Both the position numbers and the translations under genes were made by a program. From an uncultured Verrucomicrobiota bacterium (GTDB taxonomy: Bacteria > Verrucomicrobiota > Verrucomicrobiia > Opitutales > Opitutaceae), in the NCBI GenBank assembly GCA_903904685.1, contig CAIVDS010000105.1:1-36552 (forward strand): DNA of 36,552 bases, read 5' to 3'. Every line of letters starts with the position of its first letter. Within the stretch, counting starts at the first letter, position 1. Of this stretch, positions 8,193-15,861 are shown piece by piece. The notes under the pieces are model-generated. The model did no database searches. It was not told the origin of the DNA and worked only from the letters and a program-made list of their open reading frames with translations.

Positions 8193-9626
8193 TCAGCGCA
8201 CGGTGCGGAGCTGGACGCTGTCAACCAAACGGTCGCGAGTGAGCAGATCTGTGGCGATGATGAGTTTGTCGCCCGTTTGAACGCGGCCCGCTTTAACGAG
8301 GAGGGCGATGGCGTTTTCGATGGTGTCGTTGGGCTCCGAATCCAGCGGAAGTATGTAGGGCTCGACGCCGCGCAGCAGGCGGAGTTGGCGGAGCGTTTCC
8401 ACCGAGTTGGTCATTGCGAAGATCGGCGCGCAGGCGGGACGGAGGGCGGCGAGGCCGGCGGCCATGAAGCCTTGGCGGGTAAACGTGATCAACGCGGAGT
8501 CGGACACCTGATGCGCAAGGAGCACGCCGGACTGGAGCAGCTTGAGCTTGTCGCCGGTGACATGCTCGGGTTCGGCGAAGTCAAACGGACCCTCTTCCTC
8601 GATGCGACGGGCGATCTTGTCGAGAATGCTGACGCATTCGAGCGGATATTTGCCGATGGTGGTTTCGCCGGAGAGCATGACGCAGTCGGCCTTTTCGTAG
8701 ACGGCGTTGGCGACGTCGGTGATCTCGGCCCGGGTGGGCATGGGCATCGTGATCATCGATTCGAGCATGTGTGTGGCGATGATCACCGGCTTGCCGTGGT
8801 CGAAGCAGGATTTGACCGCGCGGCGCTGGATGACGGGCAAGTCTTCAAAAGGGCATTCGATGCCGAGGTCGCCGCGGGCAACCATGAGCGAGTCGGTGGC
8901 CTGGATGATTTCCTCGAGGTTGGAGATGGCGGTCTGGTCCTCGATCTTGGCGATGATCTTGGCCTTCGAGTGATGGGCTTGAAGGTATTCGCGGAGGAGC
9001 TCGATGTCCTTTGCCTCGCGCACAAATGACAGGGCGACGAAGTCGATGCCTTCCTCGATGCCGACCTGGGTATCGCCGCGGTCCTTCTCGGTGAAGGAGG
9101 GCAGGTTGACCTTGACGCCGGGGAGGTTGATATGCCGGCGCGACTTCAACTCGCCGGGGATGAGCACGCGGCAGCGGAGGTGGGCGTTGTCTTTTTCGAG
9201 GACTTCGAGGCGGATGAGGCCGTTGTCAACGAGGACGGTGTCGCCGATCGTGATGTCGTTGACGAGATCCTGATAGTTGACGTTGACCGAGCGGACCTCC
9301 TCGCCGTTGTCGCGGTCGGCGCCGGGCTTGACGGTGAAGTCGAAAATCTCGCCGGCCTTGAGTTCCATCGGAGCATCGACGTCGCCGGTGCGGATCTCGG
9401 GTCCCTTGATGTCCATCATGATCCCGATCTCGCGGCCGACCTTCTTGGAGACGGCGCGGATGCGGCGGATGACTTCGCGGGTCCAGTCGTGCTTGGCGTG
9501 CGCCATGTTGAGGCGGGCGATATCGACCCCGGCGAGGATCAGCTTTTCCAGCATTTCTTCGCTTTCGGTGGCGGGGCCGAGCGTGAAAATGATTTTGGTG
9601 CGACGGAAGTGGGTCATCTGGTTCAT
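8193..9626 (-). CDS. pyk: Pyruvate kinase
   Basis: The enzyme converts phosphoenolpyruvate and ADP to pyruvate and ATP, the last step of glycolysis, in the cytoplasm. The 477-residue length is standard. Diagnostic segments are TKIIFTLGPATESEEML at the N-terminus, MMDIKGPEIRTG, the active-site signature IIAKIEDQTAISN with the catalytic lysine, VARGDLGIE, THMLESM and SGETTIGKYPLE, followed by the C-terminal regulatory domain. The start is the ATG of MNQMTHFRR; an alternative ATG lies nine bases inside, at 9617. The gene is followed by its own hairpin terminator, so it is transcriptionally separate from sufE, and it lies 73 bases downstream of the metallo-hydrolase gene. Confidence 0.97.
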   Translation of the reverse strand: MNQMTHFRRTKIIFTLGPATESEEMLEKLILAGVDIARLNMAHAKHDWTREVIRRIRAVSKKVGREIGIMMDIKGPEIRTGDVDAPMELKAGEIFDFTVKPGADRDNGEEVRSVNVNYQDLVNDITIGDTVLVDNGLIRLEVLEKDNAHLRCRVLIPGELKSRRHINLPGVKVNLPSFTEKDRGDTQVGIEEGIDFVALSFVREAKDIELLREYLQAHHSKAKIIAKIEDQTAISNLEEIIQATDSLMVARGDLGIECPFEDLPVIQRRAVKSCFDHGKPVIIATHMLESMITMPMPTRAEITDVANAVYEKADCVMLSGETTIGKYPLECVSILDKIARRIEEEGPFDFAEPEHVTGDKLKLLQSGVLLAHQVSDSALITFTRQGFMAAGLAALRPACAPIFAMTNSVETLRQLRLLRGVEPYILPLDSEPNDTIENAIALLVKAGRVQTGDKLIIATDLLTRDRLVDSVQLRTVR

Positions 9627-9699
9627 CGTGTTGGAAAATGGAGGAAGCTGGTCATGAGCATGGCGAAGGCCAGTCTGAACAGGCATTGCCATAAAGTGA

Positions 9700-10515
9700 T
9701 CACACGCCTGTGACGTCGGTGATTTCAACCAGCGGGGTGCCGCCACCCGGGGCGACGATGTAAAATCGGCAGCTCAACCGTGCGCGGAGTCCGGCGAGGG
9801 CGATTTCAACCGCCTCGTGGCTGTTGCAGTCCCTGCTCAAGTGGGTGAGGACGACATGCTGCCAGCGCGGGCTGGCGACGGCTTCGAGCAGGTCGCGCAC
9901 GTTTTCGTTGGAGAGGTGGCCGTGGCGGCCGGAGATCCGCTGTTTGGTGGGCCAGGGACGCTTGACGTCGGCCTGGAGCAGGCGCGGGCAATGGTTGGAC
10001 TCGACGACGACCACGTCCACGTCGCGGATACGCTCATGGATGTGCTGAGGGGCGTGCCCCAGGTCGGTCAGCCAGACGATGCGCCGGCGCGGGGCGGACG
10101 GACCGGCCTCGTGGCCGCTCGAGAACGTGAATCCCACCGGTTCCTGGGCGTCGTGCGGCACGTGGAAGCTTTCGATTTCCAGGTCGAGAAACTGGAACCG
10201 GGCGCCGGTTTCGAAGAGTCGCCAGGACGGCTTGAAGTCGAGTTTCGCCTGCACGGCGCGCGCGGTGGCGGCGTTGGCGAAGACGTGGATGTGGGGGAAC
10301 TTTTTCAGCCCGTCAATACCTGCGGAATGATCGCCGTGTTCATGGGTCAGGAAAATAGCATCGATAGTTTCCAGCGCCTCGCCCGCCTCATGCAAAAGCT
10401 GACGGAGTTTGCGCGCGGAAAACCCCGCGTCGACCAGCACCCGTGCGCCCTCGGTGCGCAGCACGGCGCAATTGCCCGAACTGCCGCTGCCGAGGATGGA
10501 AAAACGCATGCCCAT
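9700..10515 (-). CDS. MBL-fold metallo-hydrolase, WalJ/YycJ type
   Basis: This 271-residue metallo-beta-lactamase-fold protein carries the metal-binding motif THEHGDHSAG and the features of the WalJ (YycJ) branch: SILGSGSSGNC at the start, DAGFSARKLRQLL, VVVESNHCPRLL, the long KQRISGRHGHLSNENVRDLL segment and the final histidine motif THLSRDCN. WalJ-type proteins are exonuclease-like enzymes linked in Firmicutes to DNA repair and cell-wall control, so a nuclease or phosphodiesterase is likely. In YycJ the SNH motif is usually followed by Asp, whereas here it is Cys. The start is either the ATG at 10515 (MGMRF) or at 10509 (MRF). It is transcribed divergently from the pterin operon. Confidence 0.87.
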   Translation of the reverse strand: MGMRFSILGSGSSGNCAVLRTEGARVLVDAGFSARKLRQLLHEAGEALETIDAIFLTHEHGDHSAGIDGLKKFPHIHVFANAATARAVQAKLDFKPSWRLFETGARFQFLDLEIESFHVPHDAQEPVGFTFSSGHEAGPSAPRRRIVWLTDLGHAPQHIHERIRDVDVVVVESNHCPRLLQADVKRPWPTKQRISGRHGHLSNENVRDLLEAVASPRWQHVVLTHLSRDCNSHEAVEIALAGLRARLSCRFYIVAPGGGTPLVEITDVTGV

Positions 10516-10567
10516 GTATAAAGCCGATGAAGGACCGTGCGTGCGTGCGGGCAAGGGGTTTTTGCGG

Positions 10568-10581
10568 GTTTGCCGGCAAAC
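10568..10581. promoter_or_regulatory. 14-bp perfect palindrome in the divergent promoter region
   Basis: GTTTGCCGGCAAAC is a perfect palindrome, loosely extended by a GCGG/CCGC pair with a one-base bulge. It lies 30 bases upstream of the pterin synthase ATG and about 50 bases from the divergent MBL gene start. It could be an operator or a leader hairpin; no known regulator motif is recognised. Confidence 0.3.
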
Positions 10582-10611
10582 TCCGCCGCCGCATTGACCA
10601 AGCAGGCTTTT

Positions 10612-11109
10612 ATGATACCTAATGAACCTTCAATGCCGAAGAAAGCTGCGAAGTCCAAAGTCGTTCCGCCTGCCGTGCGCCCCTTGAAGGGCACGGTCAT
10701 CATCACGCGGCAGGTGCACTTCAATTCCGCCCACCGGCTCTACAACCCGTCGAAAAGCCAGCAATGGAACGTCGCCCATTACGGTCTTTGCACCAACCCC
10801 CACTGGCATGGTCACAACTATGTGCTGGAGGTTTCCGTGCGCGGCGAGCCCGATCCCGAGACCGGCTACATCATTGACCTCGGCGAACTGAAGGGCCTTC
10901 TCCACGCGGCGATCGTCGACAAGTGCGACCATCGCAACCTGAACGACGAGGTCGATTTTCTCCGCGGCATCATCCCGTCCACCGAAAACCTTGTGATCGC
11001 TTTCTGGAACGAGATAGCGCCGCGCATCACCGCCGGAAAACTCCACTGCGTGAAACTTTACGAGACGCCGCGCAACTTCGCCGAATATCGCGGCCCCGAC
11101 GCTTCCTGA
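10612..11109 (+). CDS. 6-pyruvoyl-tetrahydropterin synthase family (PTPS-II type)
   Basis: The 165-residue protein belongs to COG0720. Visible features are the zinc ligands His41 (in FNSAH) and His66/His68 (HGH), the catalytic cysteine Cys60 in [12 protein letters not shown], the Asp/His pair in CDHRNLND (106-107), and the substrate-anchoring Glu151 in LYETPRN. The catalytic spacing is Cys-x5-HGH, as in the eukaryotic PTPS that makes 6-pyruvoyl-tetrahydropterin, not the Cys-x3-HGH of the queuosine enzyme QueD. It heads a three-gene cluster with folE2 and a sepiapterin-reductase-like gene, which supports a biopterin role. The ATG at 10612 has an AGCAGG element five bases upstream; ATG 10633 is an alternative. 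QueD activity remains possible. Confidence 0.88.
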   Translation: MIPNEPSMPKKAAKSKVVPPAVRPLKGTVIITRQVHFNSAHRLYNPSKSQQWNVAHYGLCTNPHWHGHNYVLEVSVRGEPDPETGYIIDLGELKGLLHAAIVDKCDHRNLNDEVDFLRGIIPSTENLVIAFWNEIAPRITAGKLHCVKLYETPRNFAEYRGPDAS

Positions 11110-11189
11110 AATCCCAATCTCTGCCAGTTTATCCCGCATCCGCGGGAACGGTTATCGGTCCCCGTCTGGCTCCAACCCAAAAACGAAAA

Positions 11190-12170
11190 ATGAAAGCCAA
11201 GAAAACCATGTATCTCCATCCGGCGGCGGGCGGGGAGGCTCCGCGCATCAAGCGGCGTTACGACTCGAAGTTCAAGGCTACGCCCGCCTATGTCGCCACG
11301 CTGCCCGACATGATGGAGGCCTGCAACGATACCTCCCAAGGAGTGCATGTGCCGATTCAGCAGGTCGGCATCTCCAACTTCAAACTGCCGCTCAACTACC
11401 GGACGAAGTCTGGAAAATCCCTCGTGCTCGAAACGAGCGTGACCGGCACCGTGTCGCTTCAGGCCGAGTTGAAGGGCATCAACATGAGCCGCATCATGCG
11501 CTCGTTCTACGATCACAAGGACGAGGCGACCACCGGCGAATGGATGGGCAAAATTCTCAAGGCCTACATGCGCCGGGTGGAAAGCAAGACCGCCCGGCTG
11601 AAGATCCGGTTTTCCTACCCGATGCTTCAACCGAGCCTGCGCAGCGGACTGGCGGGGTATCAGTTCTACGATGTGGCGTTCGAGGGCGTGATGACGGCCG
11701 ACGGCCGCTACCGCCGGTTCATCCAGTTTGATTTCGTCTACTCCTCGGCCTGCCCTTGCTCCGCCGAACTCTCCGAGCATGCGCGGGATAAGCGCGACGC
11801 CTACACCGTCCCCCATTCGCAACGAAGCAAAGCCCGGGTGACCATCGAGGAGGCCGACGGCAAAAAAATCTGGATTGAGGATGTCCACGCCCTTTGCCTC
11901 CGCGCGCTCAGGACCGAGACGCAGGTGATGGTGAAGCGCGAGGACGAGCAGGCATTCGCCGAGCTCAACGGCGCGCACCTCAAGTTCGTCGAGGACGCCG
12001 CGCGGCTGCTCTATGCCGAATTGGCAAAGGACAGGCGCGTCGCCGATTTCCAGATCGCGTGCTCGCATCAGGAGTCGCTGCACTCGCACGACGCCGTGAG
12101 TGTGATTTGCAAGGGCGTGAAAGGCGGCTTCTCCGCGGATTTCTCCGATTTTCGTTCGCTGGTGTGCTGA
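11190..12170 (+). CDS. folE2: GTP cyclohydrolase FolE2 (type IB)
   Basis: GTP cyclohydrolase converts GTP to 7,8-dihydroneopterin triphosphate, the first step of folate, biopterin and queuosine synthesis. The 326-residue product is the FolE2 type: [27 protein letters not shown] near the N-terminus corresponds to the family start, and the metal-binding cysteine lies in [14 protein letters not shown] (188-190), followed by [10 protein letters not shown]. FolE2 can use metals other than zinc and is often made when zinc is short. The ATG at 11190 (MKAKKTMYL) was chosen; it lies 80 bases after the PTPS gene and 8 bases before the SDR gene. Together the three provide GTP to tetrahydropterin. Confidence 0.93.
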   Translation: MKAKKTMYLHPAAGGEAPRIKRRYDSKFKATPAYVATLPDMMEACNDTSQGVHVPIQQVGISNFKLPLNYRTKSGKSLVLETSVTGTVSLQAELKGINMSRIMRSFYDHKDEATTGEWMGKILKAYMRRVESKTARLKIRFSYPMLQPSLRSGLAGYQFYDVAFEGVMTADGRYRRFIQFDFVYSSACPCSAELSEHARDKRDAYTVPHSQRSKARVTIEEADGKKIWIEDVHALCLRALRTETQVMVKREDEQAFAELNGAHLKFVEDAARLLYAELAKDRRVADFQIACSHQESLHSHDAVSVICKGVKGGFSADFSDFRSLVC

Positions 12171-12178
12171 ACTGAACA

Positions 12179-12889
12179 ATGAAAACTCCCGTCATCCTCA
12201 TCACCGGCGCCTCGCAGGGCATTGGCGCGGCCATCGCGAAGGTGTTCGCCCGCGAGCTGCCCGGCGTGCGGCTTGCGTTGGTCGCTCGCAACGCTCGCAA
12301 CCTCGCCGCCATGCAACGCGCCTGCGCGAAGCTCGGGGCGGTGGCCGAAGCATTCGTTTGCGACGTGACCGACGCGAAGGCGGTCGATGCGATGGCGAAG
12401 GCCGTAACCAAGCGTTTCAAGACGGTGGACGTGCTCGTCAACAACGCCGGCGTGTTTGTCGCCGCGCCGTTTCTGGAAACCAAGGTCGCCGACTTCGACC
12501 GCATCGTCGCGGCCAACCTGCGCAGCGCGTTCCTGGTGACGCGGGCCTTCGTGCCCGCGATGGTGAAGCGCAGGCAGGGCGACGTTTTTTTCATGAGCTC
12601 GATCGCCGGTCTCGATGCCTATCCCAACTCCACCGCCTACTGTGCGGCGAAGTTTGGCGTGACGGGTCTGGCCAAGGTGCTGCGCGCCGAGACACGCGGC
12701 CATGGGGTGCGCGTGTGTTGCGTTCACCCCGGCGCGACGTGGTCGCCGTCGTGGTCGGAGAGCGGGGTGAAGGCGGAGCGCATCATGCCGGCCGGGGATG
12801 TTGCCCGAGCGTTTCTCGATGTTTACCGGCTGGGCCGACGCACAGTGGTCGAAGAGATCGTGCTGCGTCCGCAGTTGGGAGACCTCTGA
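12179..12889 (+). CDS. Short-chain dehydrogenase, sepiapterin-reductase-like
   Basis: This is a classical SDR of 236 residues with the NADP(H)-binding motif TGASQGIG (9-16), the NNAG motif (88-91) and catalytic Ser-Tyr-Lys (Ser140 or 141, Tyr154, Lys158 in YCAAK). Its C-terminal end RTVVEEIVLRPQLGDL closely matches, from memory, the end of the Chlorobium tepidum sepiapterin reductase (RTVVEEI-LRP...GD), and the preceding PGA-W-P-W and MP-D segments also agree. That enzyme reduces 6-pyruvoyl-tetrahydropterin to a tetrahydrobiopterin. Position eight bases behind folE2 and downstream of a PTPS gene gives the full three-step set. A generic 3-oxoacyl-ACP reductase role is the less likely alternative. 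It meets the convergent MYG1-type gene with a four-base gap. Confidence 0.85.
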   Translation: MKTPVILITGASQGIGAAIAKVFARELPGVRLALVARNARNLAAMQRACAKLGAVAEAFVCDVTDAKAVDAMAKAVTKRFKTVDVLVNNAGVFVAAPFLETKVADFDRIVAANLRSAFLVTRAFVPAMVKRRQGDVFFMSSIAGLDAYPNSTAYCAAKFGVTGLAKVLRAETRGHGVRVCCVHPGATWSPSWSESGVKAERIMPAGDVARAFLDVYRLGRRTVVEEIVLRPQLGDL

Positions 12890-12893
12890 GAAA

Positions 12894-13766
12894 TCAGGCT
12901 CCGGCGAACGCGAGGTGCAGCAGATCGCGCAGGCGTTGCGGGTCGGTCGCGGAGGTTTTGGCGACGAAGCCACGGGCGTGGGCGAAGTGGACGTCGGGCT
13001 CGGCTGCGATGCGCGTGAAGTCGAGTCGGGCGCTATCGCGGTGACGGGAGAGTCCGTAACCGCCGCCACGCCGGTCGGGCGAAATGAGACCGATCACGCG
13101 TTCGCCGAGGCCTCGGCTCTCGACATAGCGTTCGAGCGCGGCGGACGGATCGTCGGGCAGCGGATCGGTGCGCGGGAGAAAAAGGACGCACGGCGCGCCG
13201 GCGACGTCGTCGAGCGTCCACAGTTCCGAGTGGCGGGCGATGAAGTCGAGGCGTTCACGGAGCGAGCGCACGTGGGTGAGCAGATCGTCGCCGATCAGGC
13301 GCATGATTTCCCAGAGCGGGTCGCCGGGGGAAAGTTGGGTGGAGAGGGCAAAGCGGCGGCGGAGCGTGCCGTCGATGGGGGAGTTGAGCTTGCCCATGAT
13401 GTTGCGCTCTACGCCGAGCCAGCGGGCGGTGTCGTTGGGGCCGCGGCAGTCGAACCATTCGGCGGGCTCAAGCCAGTCGCAGAACTGGCGGGCGTCCTCG
13501 TAGAGGCCGAAGTGCTGGAGGACGAGCGAGAGCGAGCAGGTAGGGACGTGGTCGCGCGGGAGCTGGTGGTGGTCGAAGTTGTTGAGCGCGGGGTCGTGGA
13601 CGTGGCCGACATCGACGACGGCGATGGAAAGATCGGCGAGATCGGCGGGGGTGGGTTCGCGGCGGACGATGGGCGCGGGGTGTTCGGCAAGGAGGACGCA
13701 GCAGGCGAGAAACTCGTCCTTATGCGCGCCGCCGGGGTGGGTGAGAATTGTGGAGAAGGACGTCAT
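12894..13766 (-). CDS. MYG1/UPF0160-type DHH-superfamily protein
   Basis: The 290-residue protein shows the metal-site pattern of the MYG1 family: THPGGAHKDEFLAC at the start (His and Asp ligands), VVDVGHVHDP and the defining FDHHQ (DHH) motif, with RFVAK-like basic segments toward the C-terminus. Human MYG1 is a 3'-5' RNA exonuclease of nucleus and mitochondria, so a nuclease or phosphoesterase activity is plausible here; the bacterial role is not established. No signal peptide is visible, so it should be cytoplasmic. It is convergent with the SDR gene. On its own strand the upstream neighbour is the HNH gene, 152 bases away; that gap contains nothing recognisable. Confidence 0.82.
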   Translation of the reverse strand: MTSFSTILTHPGGAHKDEFLACCVLLAEHPAPIVRREPTPADLADLSIAVVDVGHVHDPALNNFDHHQLPRDHVPTCSLSLVLQHFGLYEDARQFCDWLEPAEWFDCRGPNDTARWLGVERNIMGKLNSPIDGTLRRRFALSTQLSPGDPLWEIMRLIGDDLLTHVRSLRERLDFIARHSELWTLDDVAGAPCVLFLPRTDPLPDDPSAALERYVESRGLGERVIGLISPDRRGGGYGLSRHRDSARLDFTRIAAEPDVHFAHARGFVAKTSATDPQRLRDLLHLAFAGA

Positions 13767-13918
13767 GAATCAGCCCAAGCTAGGGCCGGTGTCAGGGTGA
13801 GCGAGCGAGATCGGGTTGCTTCTCGGTGCGCCAAGGAAACACGCAAACACCGCCAGTCCTACCTTGAGGGCTTTCTTAAAAAATTGACGAAACTCACTCA
13901 GACCTCTTCGGATCGACG

Positions 13919-14794
13919 TCACTCAAGTCTCGCTCCCTTAACAAGATTGCAAGGTTCGCAGAGGGTTCTAAGATTTTCTTCTACTGTTTCGCCTCCGCGA
14001 GACCAAGGAATGGCATGATCTACATGTAATTTTATCGGAGGGGTGCTCGTCGCGGGGCTTTGACCGCAAAGAACACAACGAAAGCAATCGCGGCTGAAGA
14101 TTTTGTAGCGCAGACCTAGAGGAATATTTCGTGAAGTGCGTTTTGGCGAAGCGTGAACATACGTTTTGATTTCGGGCGTTTGCTCTGCTGGCTCCTCATG
14201 CGAGGTATCTTGATTCGTGCGCTCAACAAATGCTTGAAGTGCTTTTCGCCACGAACCCCAACGTCCGACATAAGCTTTGGGTCCGACTTTAGAAGGCGGT
14301 TTGCTTAAATCACTGTAAAAGGGTTGCCGACCGAGTGCAGTCCAAACGGTGAGCAGATTCTCAAAGCACTCTTCATCGGTGTAGCGAACACCTCCTAGTG
14401 ATTGATATAGTCCTGCTGCTTCGAGCGCGGCTCGATAAGAACCAAAAATGCGTCGGATGGGGCGCTGAGTAATTCCGATCTGAGTGCCCAGTTCGTTTAG
14501 GGTGACGTAAGCTTTCCCCGTTGACCGTGCAATGGCCTGAAGCTGTCCGATTATTTCATCGCGAGACCACATATCCGTGCGATCATCGAATCGGTCTTCC
14601 AGTCCAGCGGCGGCCAGCGCTTTACGCCAGTTTCCAAAACGGTTGTGAAGCGTGGAAGCGTGGACTTTACTCAGTCGGTTAAAGTCAGAACGAGAAAGTT
14701 TATCGGAAGAAACAAGTTCGGCTACACGCTTCAGTTCGTTGATCAAAGACTGATCATCGTAGTTGCTCAGTCTTTCGAGTTCAAATGCAGCCAT
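13919..14794 (-). CDS. HNH endonuclease with homing-endonuclease-associated repeats
   Basis: The C-terminal part of this 291-residue protein is an HNH nuclease with zinc knuckles: CVLCG, then the catalytic LHVDHAIPWSRGG, an Asn in EENLRTLC, and CEPCN. The N-terminal two thirds contains about three copies of a helical DNA-binding repeat recognised by its ending: FGNWRKALAAAGL, FGSYRAALEAAGL and WGSWRKALQAFV. This architecture is typical of free-standing homing-type or mobile HNH proteins. Base composition is clearly lower in G+C than the flanking ruvB and MYG1 genes (30 of 60 bases in one stretch counted), which suggests recent transfer. It starts 19 bases behind the ruvB stop codon. No intron, inverted repeat or integrase is seen. 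Target unknown. Confidence 0.87.
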   Translation of the reverse strand: MAAFELERLSNYDDQSLINELKRVAELVSSDKLSRSDFNRLSKVHASTLHNRFGNWRKALAAAGLEDRFDDRTDMWSRDEIIGQLQAIARSTGKAYVTLNELGTQIGITQRPIRRIFGSYRAALEAAGLYQSLGGVRYTDEECFENLLTVWTALGRQPFYSDLSKPPSKVGPKAYVGRWGSWRKALQAFVERTNQDTSHEEPAEQTPEIKTYVHASPKRTSRNIPLGLRYKIFSRDCFRCVLCGQSPATSTPPIKLHVDHAIPWSRGGETVEENLRTLCEPCNLVKGARLE

Positions 14795-14813
14795 AATGCT
14801 CGCTTAAGTGATC

Positions 14814-15857
14814 TTACAAAAGCGACCCTTGGTCGCCGCCGGTGGCGGATTTTAGGCCGATGGCGGCGTAGCCTTTCGTCGTCAACATGCGGCCTTGGGG
14901 CGTGCGTTGGAGGTAACCTTCCTGGATGAGGAAGGGTTCGTGGACTTCTTCGAGGGTTTCGGTCTCTTCGCCGACGGCGACGGCGATGGTGCCGAGGCCG
15001 ACGGGGCCGCCTTTGTAGTTTTCGGCCATCACGCGGAGCATGCGTTTGTCCATCTCGTCTAGGCCGGCGGCGTCGATTTCAAGCAGTTCAAGCGCGGCGG
15101 CGGCAACGGGTTTTGTAATTTTGCCCTGGGCGCGTTCCTGGGCGTAGTCGCGGCAGAAATTGATCAGGTTGTTCGCGATGCGGGGCGTGCCGCGGGAACG
15201 GGTGGCGATCTCTTTCGCGCCGCCGGCGTCGATGGCGACTTTGAGCAGGCCGCAACTGCGGGTGACGATGCCTTCGAGGGTTGGGATGTCGTAGTAGTCG
15301 AGGCGCGTCTGGAGGGTGAAGCGCGAGCGGAGCGGGGCGGTGAGGAGGCCGGCGCGGGTGGTGGCGCCGATGAGGGTGAAGCGCGGGATCGAGAGGCGGA
15401 CACTGCGGGCGTTGGGGCCTTGGTCGATCATGATGTCGAGGCGGAAGTCCTCCATCGCGGAGTAGAGGTATTCCTCGACGGTCTTGGAGATGCGGTGGAT
15501 CTCGTCGATGAAGAGAATGTCGCCTTCCTCGAGGCTGGTGAGGAGGCCGGCGAGATCGGAGGCTTTTTCGACGACGGGGCCGGAGGTGACTCGGACGTTG
15601 CGGCCCATCTCGTGGCCGAGGATGAAGCTGAGGGTGGTCTTGCCGAGTCCGGGCGGGCCGGAGAGGAGGATGTGGTTGAGGGCTTCGCCGCGACGCTTGG
15701 CGGCGCCGACCATGACTTGGAGGCGTTCGACGGTTTTCGGTTGGCCGGTGAAATCGGCGAAGGAGAGGGGGCGCAGCGCGGCTTCGACGGGCGACACGGG
15801 CGTGGCGAGCGTCGAGGTGATGTAGCCGAGGCCTTTGTTGTTATCGGGAGCGGGCAT
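14814..15857 (-). CDS. ruvB: Holliday junction branch migration ATPase RuvB
   Basis: RuvB is the hexameric AAA+ motor that, with RuvA, drives branch migration of Holliday junctions in recombinational repair. The 347-residue product has Walker A GPPGLGKTT, Walker B FIDEIHR, sensor GATTRAGLL, the arginine-finger region RSRF, and the C-terminal winged helix with GPVGLGTIA and EGYLQRTPQGR, all standard RuvB. The start is the ATG of MPAPDNNKGLGY; longer versions run into murA. It starts four bases after the murA stop codon, so the two are probably co-transcribed. RuvA and RuvC are not in the window. Confidence 0.97.
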   Translation of the reverse strand: MPAPDNNKGLGYITSTLATPVSPVEAALRPLSFADFTGQPKTVERLQVMVGAAKRRGEALNHILLSGPPGLGKTTLSFILGHEMGRNVRVTSGPVVEKASDLAGLLTSLEEGDILFIDEIHRISKTVEEYLYSAMEDFRLDIMIDQGPNARSVRLSIPRFTLIGATTRAGLLTAPLRSRFTLQTRLDYYDIPTLEGIVTRSCGLLKVAIDAGGAKEIATRSRGTPRIANNLINFCRDYAQERAQGKITKPVAAAALELLEIDAAGLDEMDKRMLRVMAENYKGGPVGLGTIAVAVGEETETLEEVHEPFLIQEGYLQRTPQGRMLTTKGYAAIGLKSATGGDQGSLL

Positions 15858-15861
15858 GGGA

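Noticed and set aside
13767-13918. Possible gene or attachment site in the MYG1-HNH gap
   Set aside because: No ORF, no direct repeat and no hairpin with T tract was seen in these 152 bases.
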